From positions 1-64,000 of the forward strand of contig NZ_JAFAGT010000001.1 of assembly GCF_019237615.1 (NCBI RefSeq): a DNA stretch of 64,000 bases. The letters run 5' to 3'. Position 1 is the first letter of the stretch; every line of letters starts with the position of its first letter. Positions 18,638 to 28,674 of the stretch are shown here, piece after piece. Under the pieces are notes generated by a model. That model was not told where the DNA came from and searched no databases. It was given only the letters and a program-made list of their open reading frames with translations. The translations under genes were made by a program, and so were the position numbers. Source of the stretch: Roseateles sp. GTDB taxonomy: Bacteria > Pseudomonadota > Gammaproteobacteria > Burkholderiales > Burkholderiaceae_C.

Positions 18638-19258
18638 TTGCCCGCCAAGCTCTACGTCCTCGCCGGCGTCAACGGCGCCGGCAAGAGCTCCATCGGCGGT
18701 GCGGCCATCCAGGCCGGTGGCGCCGAGTTCTTCAACCCCGACATCGCTGCCGCGCGCTTGCGCGAGCAACAGCCAGGACTGTCTGCCGAGCAGGCCAACG
18801 GCTTGGCCTGGACGCTGGGCCGGCGCGGCCTCGAGAAGGCGCTGGCCGAAGGCCTGATCTATGCGTTCGAGACGACGTTGGGCGGCGCCAGCATCGCCAA
18901 GCTGCTGCTGGAGGGCGCCCGCGAAGGTGCCGAGGTCCATGTCTGGTTCGCCGGCCTGGCCACGCCCGAGTTGCACCTGCGCCGCATCGCGGCGCGCGTG
19001 GCCGCCGGTGGGCACGACATCCCCGAGACCAAGGTGCGCGAGCGCTTCGACGCCAGCCGCGGCAATCTCGTCAGGCTGATGCCCCACCTCGCCAGCCTGC
19101 GCATCTACGACAACAGCTTCGAGGCCGATCCGCGTGCCGGTCGCCGGCCGCAGCCGGTGCTGCTGCTGCACATGCAGGCCGGCCGCGTCGTCGCGCATGC
19201 GCCGCTGCGCAGCATCCCGGCCTGGGCGAAACCATTGCTGGCGGCCGCGCTGCGGTGA
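18638..19258 (+). CDS. zeta-family toxin (UDP-GlcNAc kinase-like)
   Basis: A 206-residue P-loop kinase starting at TTG, three bases after the antitoxin stop. Walker A is LAGVNGAGKSS (Lys16). The catalytic Asp lies in FFNPDIAA and the zeta signature Glu-Thr in AFETTLGG. A basic lid region includes HLRRIAARVAAGGHDIPETKVRERF. Known zeta toxins phosphorylate UDP-N-acetylglucosamine and block cell-wall synthesis; that this one does is inference. The TTG start with a weak ribosome-binding site means low yield and dependence on antitoxin translation. Confidence 0.85.
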   Translation: MPAKLYVLAGVNGAGKSSIGGAAIQAGGAEFFNPDIAAARLREQQPGLSAEQANGLAWTLGRRGLEKALAEGLIYAFETTLGGASIAKLLLEGAREGAEVHVWFAGLATPELHLRRIAARVAAGGHDIPETKVRERFDASRGNLVRLMPHLASLRIYDNSFEADPRAGRRPQPVLLLHMQAGRVVAHAPLRSIPAWAKPLLAAALR

Positions 19259-19289
19259 CTATCATCGGCACCACAAACAGAGGGTGGCG

Positions 19290-19907
19290 ATGCAGGTCCT
19301 GCTGGTCGATGCTTTTCCGATGGTGCGCGCCGCGCTCACGGGCCTGATCGAGCAGCATTTCGCCGGTGCCCGGGTGCAGGGCGTGGACAGCGTCGCCGCC
19401 GCGCGCGCCGCGCTGGCCCAGGGCATTCCCCGCCTCGTGCTGCTGGACCTGCAAGTGGACGGCGGCTTCGAGCTGCTGCAGCAGATCCACCGGGAGCACC
19501 TGCTGCTGCCCGTCGTCGTCATCTCCGGCGGCGACGACACCGAGGACGCGCTGCAGGCGCTGGGCGCGGGCGCGATGGGCTACGTGCCCGAGCGCAGCGA
19601 CCTCGATACGCTGGTGCAGGCCCTGCGCCTGGTGCTGGCCGGCGGTACCTATGTGCCGCCGCTGAAGCAGCGCGCCGCGCAGCCGCCGGCCGGCCCGGCG
19701 CCGGGAGAATGGGCCGAGCTGCCGCTGACGCCGCGGCAGAAGCATGTGCTGCACCTGCTGACGCAAGGTCTGTCCAACAAGCTGATTGCCCGCGAGCTGG
19801 GCGTCAGCGTCGAAACGGTCAAGGACCATGTCGCCGCCGTGCTGAAGGCGCTGGGCGTGTCGTCGCGCACGCAGGCGGCAGTCGCCGCGACGCAGAAGCG
19901 CGGTTAG
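19290..19907 (+). CDS. LuxR/NarL-type response regulator with degenerate receiver
   Basis: A 205-residue protein with an N-terminal receiver (~1-120) and a C-terminal LuxR helix-turn-helix (LTPRQKHVLHLLTQGLSNKLIARELGVSVETVKDHV). The phosphoacceptor Asp53 is present in LVLLDLQVDGG. The acidic pocket has only Asp7 (LLVDAFP, where families usually show two acids), and the conserved beta5 lysine is replaced in GYVPERSD. Phosphorylation-driven switching may therefore be altered or lost. No sensor kinase is adjacent. ATG 19290 follows GAGGGTGG. The 3' end overlaps the convergent amidase gene by four bases. Confidence 0.87.
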   Translation: MQVLLVDAFPMVRAALTGLIEQHFAGARVQGVDSVAAARAALAQGIPRLVLLDLQVDGGFELLQQIHREHLLLPVVVISGGDDTEDALQALGAGAMGYVPERSDLDTLVQALRLVLAGGTYVPPLKQRAAQPPAGPAPGEWAELPLTPRQKHVLHLLTQGLSNKLIARELGVSVETVKDHVAAVLKALGVSSRTQAAVAATQKRG

Positions 19908-20479
19908 AGCTTCTTCGCCACCTCGGCCTTGAACCAGCCCGATTCGAGGTAGGCGTAGAGGTTCTTCCCGGGGCACACCGTCTGCTTGCTGAAGTCCTTG
20001 TGGCTGGCGATCGCGTCCAGCCCCAGGTGGTGCTCGCGGGCCAGCCAGGCGGTCAGCTCTACGGCTGCGTCCAGCTGGGCCTGCGTGGGCTGCTGCTCCT
20101 CGAAATTGCCCACCAGCATGATGAGGGCGTGGCCTCGCGGGTCGTATTCGGTGTTGGTGTCGCCGGCCTGGAGCAAGGGGCGCGCCGCGTAGATGCGGCC
20201 ATCGGTCCCGATGACGTAGTGGTAGGGGATGTCCGCCCAGTGCTTGGTCAGGCGTGACCACTGTTGCAGCCGACGCAGGTAGGCCTCGGGGTCCGTGCCT
20301 TCCTTCCAGATCTCGCCCTGGTGGTGGATGGTGATGTGGTGGATGTTCTGCGGCGCGTCGCGCGCCGCCGGCGGGCTGCCGCCCCACGCTTCGACGCTGA
20401 CGATCTGCGGGGCTTTCGGGGGGGCGTTGGCGCAGCCGGCCAGGGCCAGCAGCAGGGCGAGGGTGCAGGCAGGTTTCAT
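19904..20479 (-). CDS. N-acetylmuramoyl-L-alanine amidase (PGRP/AmpD fold), lipoprotein
   Basis: A 191-residue protein with a lipoprotein signal (LALLLALAGCANA, lipid-attachment Cys in AGC). The amidase_2/PGRP fold follows: the first zinc histidine in ITIHHQGE, then YHYVIGTDGRIYAARP, NTEYDPRGHALIMLVGNFEE, and the later zinc ligands in IASHKDFSKQTVCPGKNL. It would cleave muropeptides between MurNAc and L-Ala at the membrane. Its ATG overlaps the TGA of xdhB (ATGA), so it is translated with the xanthine dehydrogenase operon, an unexpected companion. Confidence 0.85.
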   Translation of the reverse strand: MKPACTLALLLALAGCANAPPKAPQIVSVEAWGGSPPAARDAPQNIHHITIHHQGEIWKEGTDPEAYLRRLQQWSRLTKHWADIPYHYVIGTDGRIYAARPLLQAGDTNTEYDPRGHALIMLVGNFEEQQPTQAQLDAAVELTAWLAREHHLGLDAIASHKDFSKQTVCPGKNLYAYLESGWFKAEVAKKL

Positions 20480-22794
20480 CGGATGGCGTCGATGGCGGTC
20501 AGCACGGCTTCGGCCGTGGCGGGGGCGCGAAGCGGCGGGTCGCAATTCTCGGGGCCGCAGGCGGCGCAGGCGTCCTTGATCGCGAGCAGCGCCGCGAAGC
20601 CCAGCAGCAGCGGTGGCTCGCCGACGGCCTTGCTGCGGTGGATGGTCTCGCTGGCGTTGGCGATGCCGAACAGCCCGGTCCGGAACTCGGTCGGGCAGTC
20701 GTTGGCGGTCGGGATCTTGTAGGTGCTGGGCGCATGTGTCGTCAGCAGGCCGGTGGTGGGGTGCCACACCAGCTCCTCCATCGTCAGCCAGCCCATGCCC
20801 TGGATGAAGCCGCCCTCGATCTGGCCGATGTCTATGGCCGGGTTCAGGCTCTGGCCCACGTCGTGCAGGATGTCGGCGTGCGTGATGCGGCTTTCGCCGG
20901 TCAGCGTGTCGACCAGCGCCTCGCACACGGCGCCGCCCCAGGCGTAGTAGTAGAAGGGATGGCCCTGCAGCCGGGTCTTGTCCCAGTGCAGGCCGGGCGT
21001 GGCGTAGAAGCCGTCGCTCCAGAGCTGGATGCGCTTCAGATAGGCCGCGGCAACGAGGTCGCCGAAGGCGATGCTCTGGCCGCCGCCGCTGACCTGCCCG
21101 CCGTCGAAGGCAACCAGCTCCGCCGCGCAGCCGAAGCGCTCGGCCGCGAAACTGGCGAGCCGCTGCCTGATCTTGCGCGCCGCATCCTGCGCCGCCTTGC
21201 CGTTCAGGTCGCTGCCGGTGGATGCAGCCGTCGCCGAGGTGTTGGCGACCTTGCTGGTGTCCGTGGCCGAGCAGCGCACGCTGGACAGCGCCAGGCCAAA
21301 CTCATGGGCGACGACCTGGGCGACCTTGGTGTTCAGCCCCTGGCCCATCTCCGTGCCGCCATGGTTCACGAGCACCGAGCCGTCGGTGTAGACATGCACC
21401 AGCGCGCCGGCCTGGTTCAGGTGGGCCACGTTGAAGGAGATGCCGAACTTGACCGGCGTGAACGCCAGGCCCTTCTTCAGCACCGGACTGGCCGCGTTGA
21501 AGGCGGCGATCTCGGCGCGGCGCTCCTGGTACCGGCTGCTGGCCAGCAGTTGGGCCGTCAGCGCTTGCGCGTGCAGCTCCTCGACCTGCTGGCCGTAGGG
21601 AGTCACGTCCCGGCTGGCCGCGTAGAAGTTGCGGCGGCGCACCTCGGTGCCGTCCAGCCCCAGCCGGCGCGCGATGCCGTCCAGGATCATCTCGATGGCG
21701 ATGGCACCCTGCGGCCCGCCAAAGCCGCGGAAGGCGGTGTTGCTCTGCGTGTTGGTCCTGGCGCAGAACCCGTGCATGGCCACGTGGGGCAGCCAGTAGG
21801 CGTTGTCGAAGTGGCACAGCGCGCGGGCCATCACCGGCGCGGACAGGTCGGCGCTGTGGCCGGCGTTGGAGATCAGGTCGATCTCGGCGGCCAGGATGCG
21901 GCCTTCGTCGTCGAAGCCCACGTCCCAGTGGTAGTCGAAGCCGTGGCGCCGGCCGGTGACGAGGAAGTCGTCGTCGCGGTCCACGCGCAGCTTGACCGGC
22001 TTCTTCAGCCGCAGCGCGGCGATGGCCGCCACGCAGGCGAACAGCGCCGACTGCGATTCCTTGCCACCGAAGCCGCCGCCCATGCGCCGGCATTGCACGA
22101 CGACGCTGTGCGCATGCCAGCCCAGGCAATGCGCGACAAGCTGCTGCATCTCGCTGGGGTGCTGGGTGGAGCAGTGCACCAGCAGGCCTTCGCCGCCTTC
22201 CTGCGGCACGGCCAGGCTGATCTGGCCCTCCAGGTAGAACTGCTCCTGGCCGCCCAGGCTCCACGTGCCTTGCAGGCGGTGCGGGGCGCTGGCGAGGTGC
22301 TGGGCCGGCTCGCCGCGCGTCAGGTGCATGGGCGGCAGCACGTACTGCCCCTTGGCATGGGCCTCCAGCGCCGTCAGTACCGGCGGCAGCGGCTCGGCCT
22401 GGATGACCTGCCTGGCCAGGCCTGCGGCACGGCGTGCCAGTTCGCGATTCGTCGCGATGACCGCGAACACCGGCTGGCCGACATAGCGCAGCTCGCCATC
22501 GGCCAGGATGGGGTCGTCGTGCAGCAGCGGGCCGCAGTTGTTCTCGGCGGGGATGTCGGCCGCGCTCAGCACAGCAACGACGCCTGGCATGCGGCGGATG
22601 CGCTCCAGGTCGACGCCGACCAGCTTGCCGTGGGCGATGGGCGACAGGCCCAGCGCTGCATGCAGCGTGCCGGCGGGTTCCGGCAGGTCGTCGGTATAGG
22701 GCGCTGTGCCGCTGACGTGCAGGTGGGCCGACTCATGCGGCGTGGACGTGCCGACGGCGGGGTGCAGCGCGGGCAGGGCTTCGGGCTTGTTCAT
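20476..22794 (-). CDS. xdhB: xanthine dehydrogenase molybdopterin-binding subunit
   Basis: A 772-residue subunit that holds the molybdenum cofactor and oxidises hypoxanthine and xanthine to urate. Visible are GRRHGFDYHWDVGF, the substrate/Mo region CARTNTQSNTAFRGFGGPQG with the conserved Arg, GGTEMGQGLNTK, and the catalytic Glu in KAVGEPPLLLGFA. ATG 22794 overlaps the xdhA stop. The operon order is xdhA-xdhB-amidase; the cofactor-insertion chaperone XdhC, usually the third gene, is not in the window. Confidence 0.95.
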   Translation of the reverse strand: MNKPEALPALHPAVGTSTPHESAHLHVSGTAPYTDDLPEPAGTLHAALGLSPIAHGKLVGVDLERIRRMPGVVAVLSAADIPAENNCGPLLHDDPILADGELRYVGQPVFAVIATNRELARRAAGLARQVIQAEPLPPVLTALEAHAKGQYVLPPMHLTRGEPAQHLASAPHRLQGTWSLGGQEQFYLEGQISLAVPQEGGEGLLVHCSTQHPSEMQQLVAHCLGWHAHSVVVQCRRMGGGFGGKESQSALFACVAAIAALRLKKPVKLRVDRDDDFLVTGRRHGFDYHWDVGFDDEGRILAAEIDLISNAGHSADLSAPVMARALCHFDNAYWLPHVAMHGFCARTNTQSNTAFRGFGGPQGAIAIEMILDGIARRLGLDGTEVRRRNFYAASRDVTPYGQQVEELHAQALTAQLLASSRYQERRAEIAAFNAASPVLKKGLAFTPVKFGISFNVAHLNQAGALVHVYTDGSVLVNHGGTEMGQGLNTKVAQVVAHEFGLALSSVRCSATDTSKVANTSATAASTGSDLNGKAAQDAARKIRQRLASFAAERFGCAAELVAFDGGQVSGGGQSIAFGDLVAAAYLKRIQLWSDGFYATPGLHWDKTRLQGHPFYYYAWGGAVCEALVDTLTGESRITHADILHDVGQSLNPAIDIGQIEGGFIQGMGWLTMEELVWHPTTGLLTTHAPSTYKIPTANDCPTEFRTGLFGIANASETIHRSKAVGEPPLLLGFAALLAIKDACAACGPENCDPPLRAPATAEAVLTAIDAIR

Positions 22795-24260
22795 GCCGGC
22801 ACCTCCTGCTGCGAAGGCCAGATGCCGACGGGCGCGGCGCCGCCGGTCTCCAGCCACAGCTTGGTGAACAGGTTCTGCGCGACCTTGAGCCGGTAGCTCG
22901 CCGAGGCGCGCATGTCGGTCAGGGGCTTGAAGTCCTGCGCCAGGGCGGCGGCGGCGGCCCGGGCAGCGGCTTCGCTCCAGGGCCGGCCGACGACGGCGGC
23001 CTCCGCGGCGCCGGCCCGCTTGACGATGGCGGCCATGCCGCCGAAGGCGAAGCGGGCCTCGCGCACGACGCCATCGGCCAGGCGCAGGGCCAGCACGGCG
23101 CAGACGGCCGAGATGTCGCTGTCGTGCCGCTTGGCGATCTTGTGCGCGCTGAACTGCCAGTCGCCGGAGGGCAGCGGCACATGCAGCGCCTCGACGAACT
23201 CGCCGGGCTGCAGGTCCTTCTTCATGTAGTCGAGATAGAAATCCCGCAGCTTGATGCGGCGCTGCCGTGCGCCGCGGCGCAGGATGATGTCGGCGCCCAG
23301 CGCGATCAGGGCCGGCGCGCCGTCGCCGATGGGCGAGCCGTTGGCGATGTTGCCGCCCAGCGTTCCGGCATGCCGCACCGGCGGCGAGGCGAAGCGCAGC
23401 CACAGCTCGCGCAGCCGCGGCACGGCGGCGCTCAGCGCGGCCCAGCCGTCTTCCAGCGACGCGGCGGCGCCTATCCACAACGCCGAGTCTTCGCGGCGGA
23501 TCTCGCGCAGCGCCGCGACGCGGCCGGTGTAGATGACGTCGCCCAGGTCGCGGAACTGCTTGTTGACCCAGAGGCCCACATCGGTGGAGCCGGCCAGCAG
23601 CGTGGCCTGCGGGTAGGTCTCGCACAGCAGCGCCAGGTCGGAGAGGCTCTGCGGTGCGTGGAAGCGGGCGCCGGCATGGCTGTAGTCCAGCGGCGAGTCG
23701 GCGGCCAGCGCCTGCAGCGCGGCGGCGATGGGCGCGCGATCCAGGCAGCGGGCGGGGCCCTCGAACATCCGCTCGCCGGCATCCAGGATGGGCCGGTAGC
23801 CGGTGCAGCGGCACAGGTTGCCGGACAGCGCGTCGGCCAGCTGCTGGCGCGTGGGCTTGGTGCCGGCCGCCTGGTGGGCCTCGTAGCAGGCCGTCATGGT
23901 CATGACGAAGCCGGGCGTGCAGAAGCCGCACTGCGAGCCGTGGCAGTCCACCAGCGCCTGCTGGGCCGGGTTGAGCTGGCCGGGGGCGCCCAGGTCTTCC
24001 ACCGTCAGCAGCGCGCGGCCGTCCAGCGTCGGCAGGAACTGCGTGCAGGCATTGACATTGCGCAGCTCCAGCCGCCCGTCGGCGGACAGCTCGCCCTGGA
24101 TGACGGTGCAGGCGCCGCAGTCGCCCTCGGCGCAGCCTTCCTTGGTGCCGGTGCAATGGGCCTGCTCGCGCAAGTACTGCAGCACCGTCGTCGTCGGGGC
24201 GAGGTCGGTCACCTCGACAACTGCGCCACGGTGGAAAAAGCGTATGGGTCGGATATTCAT
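22791..24260 (-). CDS. xdhA: xanthine dehydrogenase small subunit (2Fe-2S and FAD)
   Basis: A 489-residue subunit. The plant-type 2Fe-2S cluster motif is CTGTKEGCAEGDCGACTV near residues 35-52. The second cluster motif is CGFCTPG and NLCRCTGYRPIL near 105-150. The FAD domain contains LLAGSTDVGLWVNK and GGNIANGSPIGD. ATG 24260 (MNIRPIRFF) is chosen; an in-frame ATG at 24299 would leave no room for the divergent guaD start. Divergent from guaD with 39 bases between start codons, so both promoters must lie in or beside coding sequence. XdhA and XdhB together complete purine catabolism to urate. Confidence 0.94.
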   Translation of the reverse strand: MNIRPIRFFHRGAVVEVTDLAPTTTVLQYLREQAHCTGTKEGCAEGDCGACTVIQGELSADGRLELRNVNACTQFLPTLDGRALLTVEDLGAPGQLNPAQQALVDCHGSQCGFCTPGFVMTMTACYEAHQAAGTKPTRQQLADALSGNLCRCTGYRPILDAGERMFEGPARCLDRAPIAAALQALAADSPLDYSHAGARFHAPQSLSDLALLCETYPQATLLAGSTDVGLWVNKQFRDLGDVIYTGRVAALREIRREDSALWIGAAASLEDGWAALSAAVPRLRELWLRFASPPVRHAGTLGGNIANGSPIGDGAPALIALGADIILRRGARQRRIKLRDFYLDYMKKDLQPGEFVEALHVPLPSGDWQFSAHKIAKRHDSDISAVCAVLALRLADGVVREARFAFGGMAAIVKRAGAAEAAVVGRPWSEAAARAAAAALAQDFKPLTDMRASASYRLKVAQNLFTKLWLETGGAAPVGIWPSQQEVPA

Positions 24261-24299
24261 GCTGCGTCCGATTGTCGAGCGTTGCCCCAGAATTGCCAT

Positions 24300-25607
24300 A
24301 TGAGTTTTACTAACCAGGAAAAATTCGCCGACAGCCCGCGCCGATGGGCGCTGCGCGGCGACCTGCTGGACTTCACGGCAGCGCCGCGCTGGGGTGACAC
24401 CGAGTCGGCCGCGGTGCGTTTCGACCGCGACCACTGGCTGCTGATCGAGGACGGCCGCATCGTCGGTCGCCAGGCCGCCGAGCCGGACGAGACCTGGGCA
24501 CGCCGCGACCATGCCGGCCGGCTGGTGCTGCCGGGCTTCATCGACACCCATGTCCACTGCCCGCAGCTGGAGGTCATCGCCTCCTACGGCAGCGAACTGC
24601 TGGACTGGCTGGAGCGCTACACCTTCCCGGCCGAGCGGGCCTTCGCCGACGCGGCGCGCAGCCGCGCGGGCGCCGAGATCTTCCTGGACGCGCTGCTGGC
24701 CAGTGGCACCACCGCGGCCGTCGTCTTCCCGACAGTGCACAAGGTCTCGGTCGAGGCCTTGTTCGACGGTGCCGCGGCGCGCGGCATGCGACTGGTCACC
24801 GGCAAGGTGCTGATGGACCGCCATGCGCCGGACGGCCTGCGCGACGACGTCGTGCAGGCCGAGCGGGACTGCATCGACATGATCAACCGCTTCCATGGCC
24901 GTGGCCGCAATGCCTATGCGGTGACCGTGCGCTTTGCGCCCACCAGCACGCCGGCGCAGCTCGCGATGGCCGGCGCGCTGTGCCGGGCGGACGCCAGCCT
25001 CTACATGCAGACCCATGTGGCCGAGAACCGCGCCGAGGTGGCCTGGGTGGCGGAGTTGTTCCCGCAGGCGCGCAGCTACCTGGATGTCTATGACGGCGCG
25101 GGCCTCCTTCATGAGCGTTCGGTCCTGGCTCATGGCATCTGGCTGGATCCACAGGACCGCACCGTCATCGCCGATCGCGGCGCCCAGGTGGCGCATTGCC
25201 CCTCCAGCAATCTCTTCCTCGGCAGTGGCCTGTTCGACTGGCCGGGCGCGCCCTTCAAAGTCAGCCTGGCCTCCGACGTGGGCGGAGGCACCTCGCTGAG
25301 CCTGCCGCGCAACATGGGGGACGCCTACAAGGTGCAGGCCTTGCGCGGCGAGCGGCTGACGGCCTGGGCCGCCCTGCACGCGGCCACGCGCGGCGCGGCC
25401 GAGGCCTTGCGGCTGGGCGACGAGATTGGCGGGTTGTCGGTGGGCCAGATGGCCGACATCTGCGTCTGGGACTGGGCCCGCGGGCCGGTCGCCGAGGCGC
25501 GCGACGCCGTTGCCCGTGAGCTGCACGAGCGCGTGTTCGCCTGGATGACGCTGGCCGACGAGCGCAACCTCGCCGCCTGCTACGTCGCGGGCCGTCCCGT
25601 GGCCTGA
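24300..25607 (+). CDS. guaD: guanine deaminase (amidohydrolase superfamily)
   Basis: A 435-residue amidohydrolase converting guanine to xanthine, the substrate of the divergent xdhAB product. Metal and substrate motifs: FIDTHVHCPQ near residue 80 (HxH), QTHVAEN near 240, VLAHGIWLD, and SDVGGGTSLSLPRNMG near 330, a guanine-deaminase signature. The start region (ATGAGTTTTACTAACC) is unusually AT-rich for this genome. A second, structurally unrelated guanine-deaminase-like gene lies at 52729-53202. Confidence 0.95.
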   Translation: MSFTNQEKFADSPRRWALRGDLLDFTAAPRWGDTESAAVRFDRDHWLLIEDGRIVGRQAAEPDETWARRDHAGRLVLPGFIDTHVHCPQLEVIASYGSELLDWLERYTFPAERAFADAARSRAGAEIFLDALLASGTTAAVVFPTVHKVSVEALFDGAAARGMRLVTGKVLMDRHAPDGLRDDVVQAERDCIDMINRFHGRGRNAYAVTVRFAPTSTPAQLAMAGALCRADASLYMQTHVAENRAEVAWVAELFPQARSYLDVYDGAGLLHERSVLAHGIWLDPQDRTVIADRGAQVAHCPSSNLFLGSGLFDWPGAPFKVSLASDVGGGTSLSLPRNMGDAYKVQALRGERLTAWAALHAATRGAAEALRLGDEIGGLSVGQMADICVWDWARGPVAEARDAVARELHERVFAWMTLADERNLAACYVAGRPVA

Positions 25608-25703
25608 GCAGCCTGTCCCGCGAATCCGGCGTTTCGTCAGAACCTGGCGGGAGAGGGCGAAGGTGCTGGCTAGAGTCTGACTGCCTATTCATACGGAGAC
25701 TCC

Positions 25704-27647
<1,944 letters not shown>

Positions 27648-27658
27648 GGAGTTCCGCG

Positions 27659-27850
27659 ATGTTTGGCTTCCTGCTCTGGTGCATCCTGTTCGTGATCTGC
27701 TGGCCGCTGGCGCTGCTGGCCCTGGTCCTGTGGCCGCTGGTCTGGCTGGTCACGCTGCCCTTCAGGCTGCTGGGCATCGCGGTGGACGGCGCGTTCGGCC
27801 TGCTGCGAGCCATCGTCATGCTGCCGGCGCGGGTGCTGGGCGGGCGTTAG
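27659..27850 (+). CDS. small two-segment membrane protein
   Basis: A 63-residue, almost wholly hydrophobic protein (LLWCILFVICWPLALLALVLWPLVWLV then a second segment LGIAVDGAFGLLRAIVMLP) ending GGR. AAGGAG seven bases upstream gives a good start. It starts 11 bases after the S9 peptidase stop and is probably co-transcribed. Function unknown; a membrane accessory of the peptidase or an independent small membrane protein are both possible. Confidence 0.7.
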   Translation: MFGFLLWCILFVICWPLALLALVLWPLVWLVTLPFRLLGIAVDGAFGLLRAIVMLPARVLGGR

Positions 27851-27875
27851 GAAGCTCCCCGGCCACCGGGGTCGT

Positions 27876-27902
27876 GGAACGGTGCAAAAATGGCGCCGTT
27901 CC
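27876..27902. promoter_or_regulatory. inverted repeat upstream of the response-regulator gene
   Basis: GGAACGG (27876-27882) and CCGTTCC (27896-27902) are perfect inverted repeats with a 13-base spacer, ending 25 bases before the GTG start. This could be an autoregulatory operator or an RNA hairpin in the leader. A short perfect stem CCCCGG-CCA-CCGGGG lies just upstream. Confidence 0.4.
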
Positions 27903-27927
27903 CCAACGAAACCGACGCGCCGACGCC

Positions 27928-28674
27928 GTGACGCCCCAGCACATTGCCGTAGTCGACGACGAGTTCGCCATCACCGAGCTACTGGCCCACTACCTCGGTA
28001 CCCATGGCTTCAGAACCACCCAGTTGCACTCGGGTCGTGCGTTGATGGAGCTCATGCCCGTCGACCCGCCCGAGCTGGTGCTGCTGGACCTGGGCCTGCC
28101 CGGCGAGGACGGCTTCGCCATCGCGCGCCAACTGCGCGAGCACTGGCGCTGCGGCCTGGTCATCATCACCGGCCGCGGCGACGCGGTCGACAAGGTCGTG
28201 GGCCTGGAGGTGGGCGCCGACGACTACGTCACCAAGCCCTTCGACCTGCGCGAGCTGGTGGCACGCATCAAGGCCGTGCTGCGGCGCATCGAGCCCGCGC
28301 CGCCCGTCGCAGTGGCGCCGGCCGTCCCCGCCGCGCCCGTGCCGCCCGCGGGCGCCTGCCTGGGCTTCCTGGGTTGGCGGCTGGACCTGGCGGCCCGCCG
28401 CCTGGACGACCCCGCCGGCGCCGAGGTGAGGCTCACGACGGGCGAGTTCGAGTTGCTGTCGACTCTTGCCCAGCATGCCGGACGGGTGCTGTCGCGCGAC
28501 TTCCTGCTGGAGCGCACGCGTGGCCGCGAGGCGGCGCCGTTCGACCGCACGATAGACGTGCAGGTCGGCCGCCTGCGCAGGAAGCTGGAGGCCAACGCGG
28601 AGAACCCGCAGATCATCAAGTCGGTGCGCGGCGCCGGCTACATCTTCATCCCGTCGGTGGATCCGGCACCCTAG
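27928..28674 (+). CDS. OmpR/PhoB-family response regulator
   Basis: A 248-residue regulator from a GTG start (VTPQHIAVVDDEFAITELL). The receiver has the acidic pair in VVDDEF, phosphoacceptor Asp in LLDLGLPGEDGF, Thr in IITGRGD and Lys in VTKPFD, so it should be fully functional. A proline/alanine-rich linker (PPVAVAPAVPAAPVPPAG) joins it to a winged helix (VRLTTGEFELLSTLAQHAGRVLSRDFLLE, then TIDVQVGRLRRKLE). The kinase gene begins at the base after its stop codon. Confidence 0.92.
   Translation: MTPQHIAVVDDEFAITELLAHYLGTHGFRTTQLHSGRALMELMPVDPPELVLLDLGLPGEDGFAIARQLREHWRCGLVIITGRGDAVDKVVGLEVGADDYVTKPFDLRELVARIKAVLRRIEPAPPVAVAPAVPAAPVPPAGACLGFLGWRLDLAARRLDDPAGAEVRLTTGEFELLSTLAQHAGRVLSRDFLLERTRGREAAPFDRTIDVQVGRLRRKLEANAENPQIIKSVRGAGYIFIPSVDPAP

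Noticed and set aside
24261-25526. N-terminal extension of xdhA to a 911-residue protein
   Set aside because: The extension runs antisense through guaD and adds no recognised domain; the 2Fe-2S domain starts right after ATG 24260.
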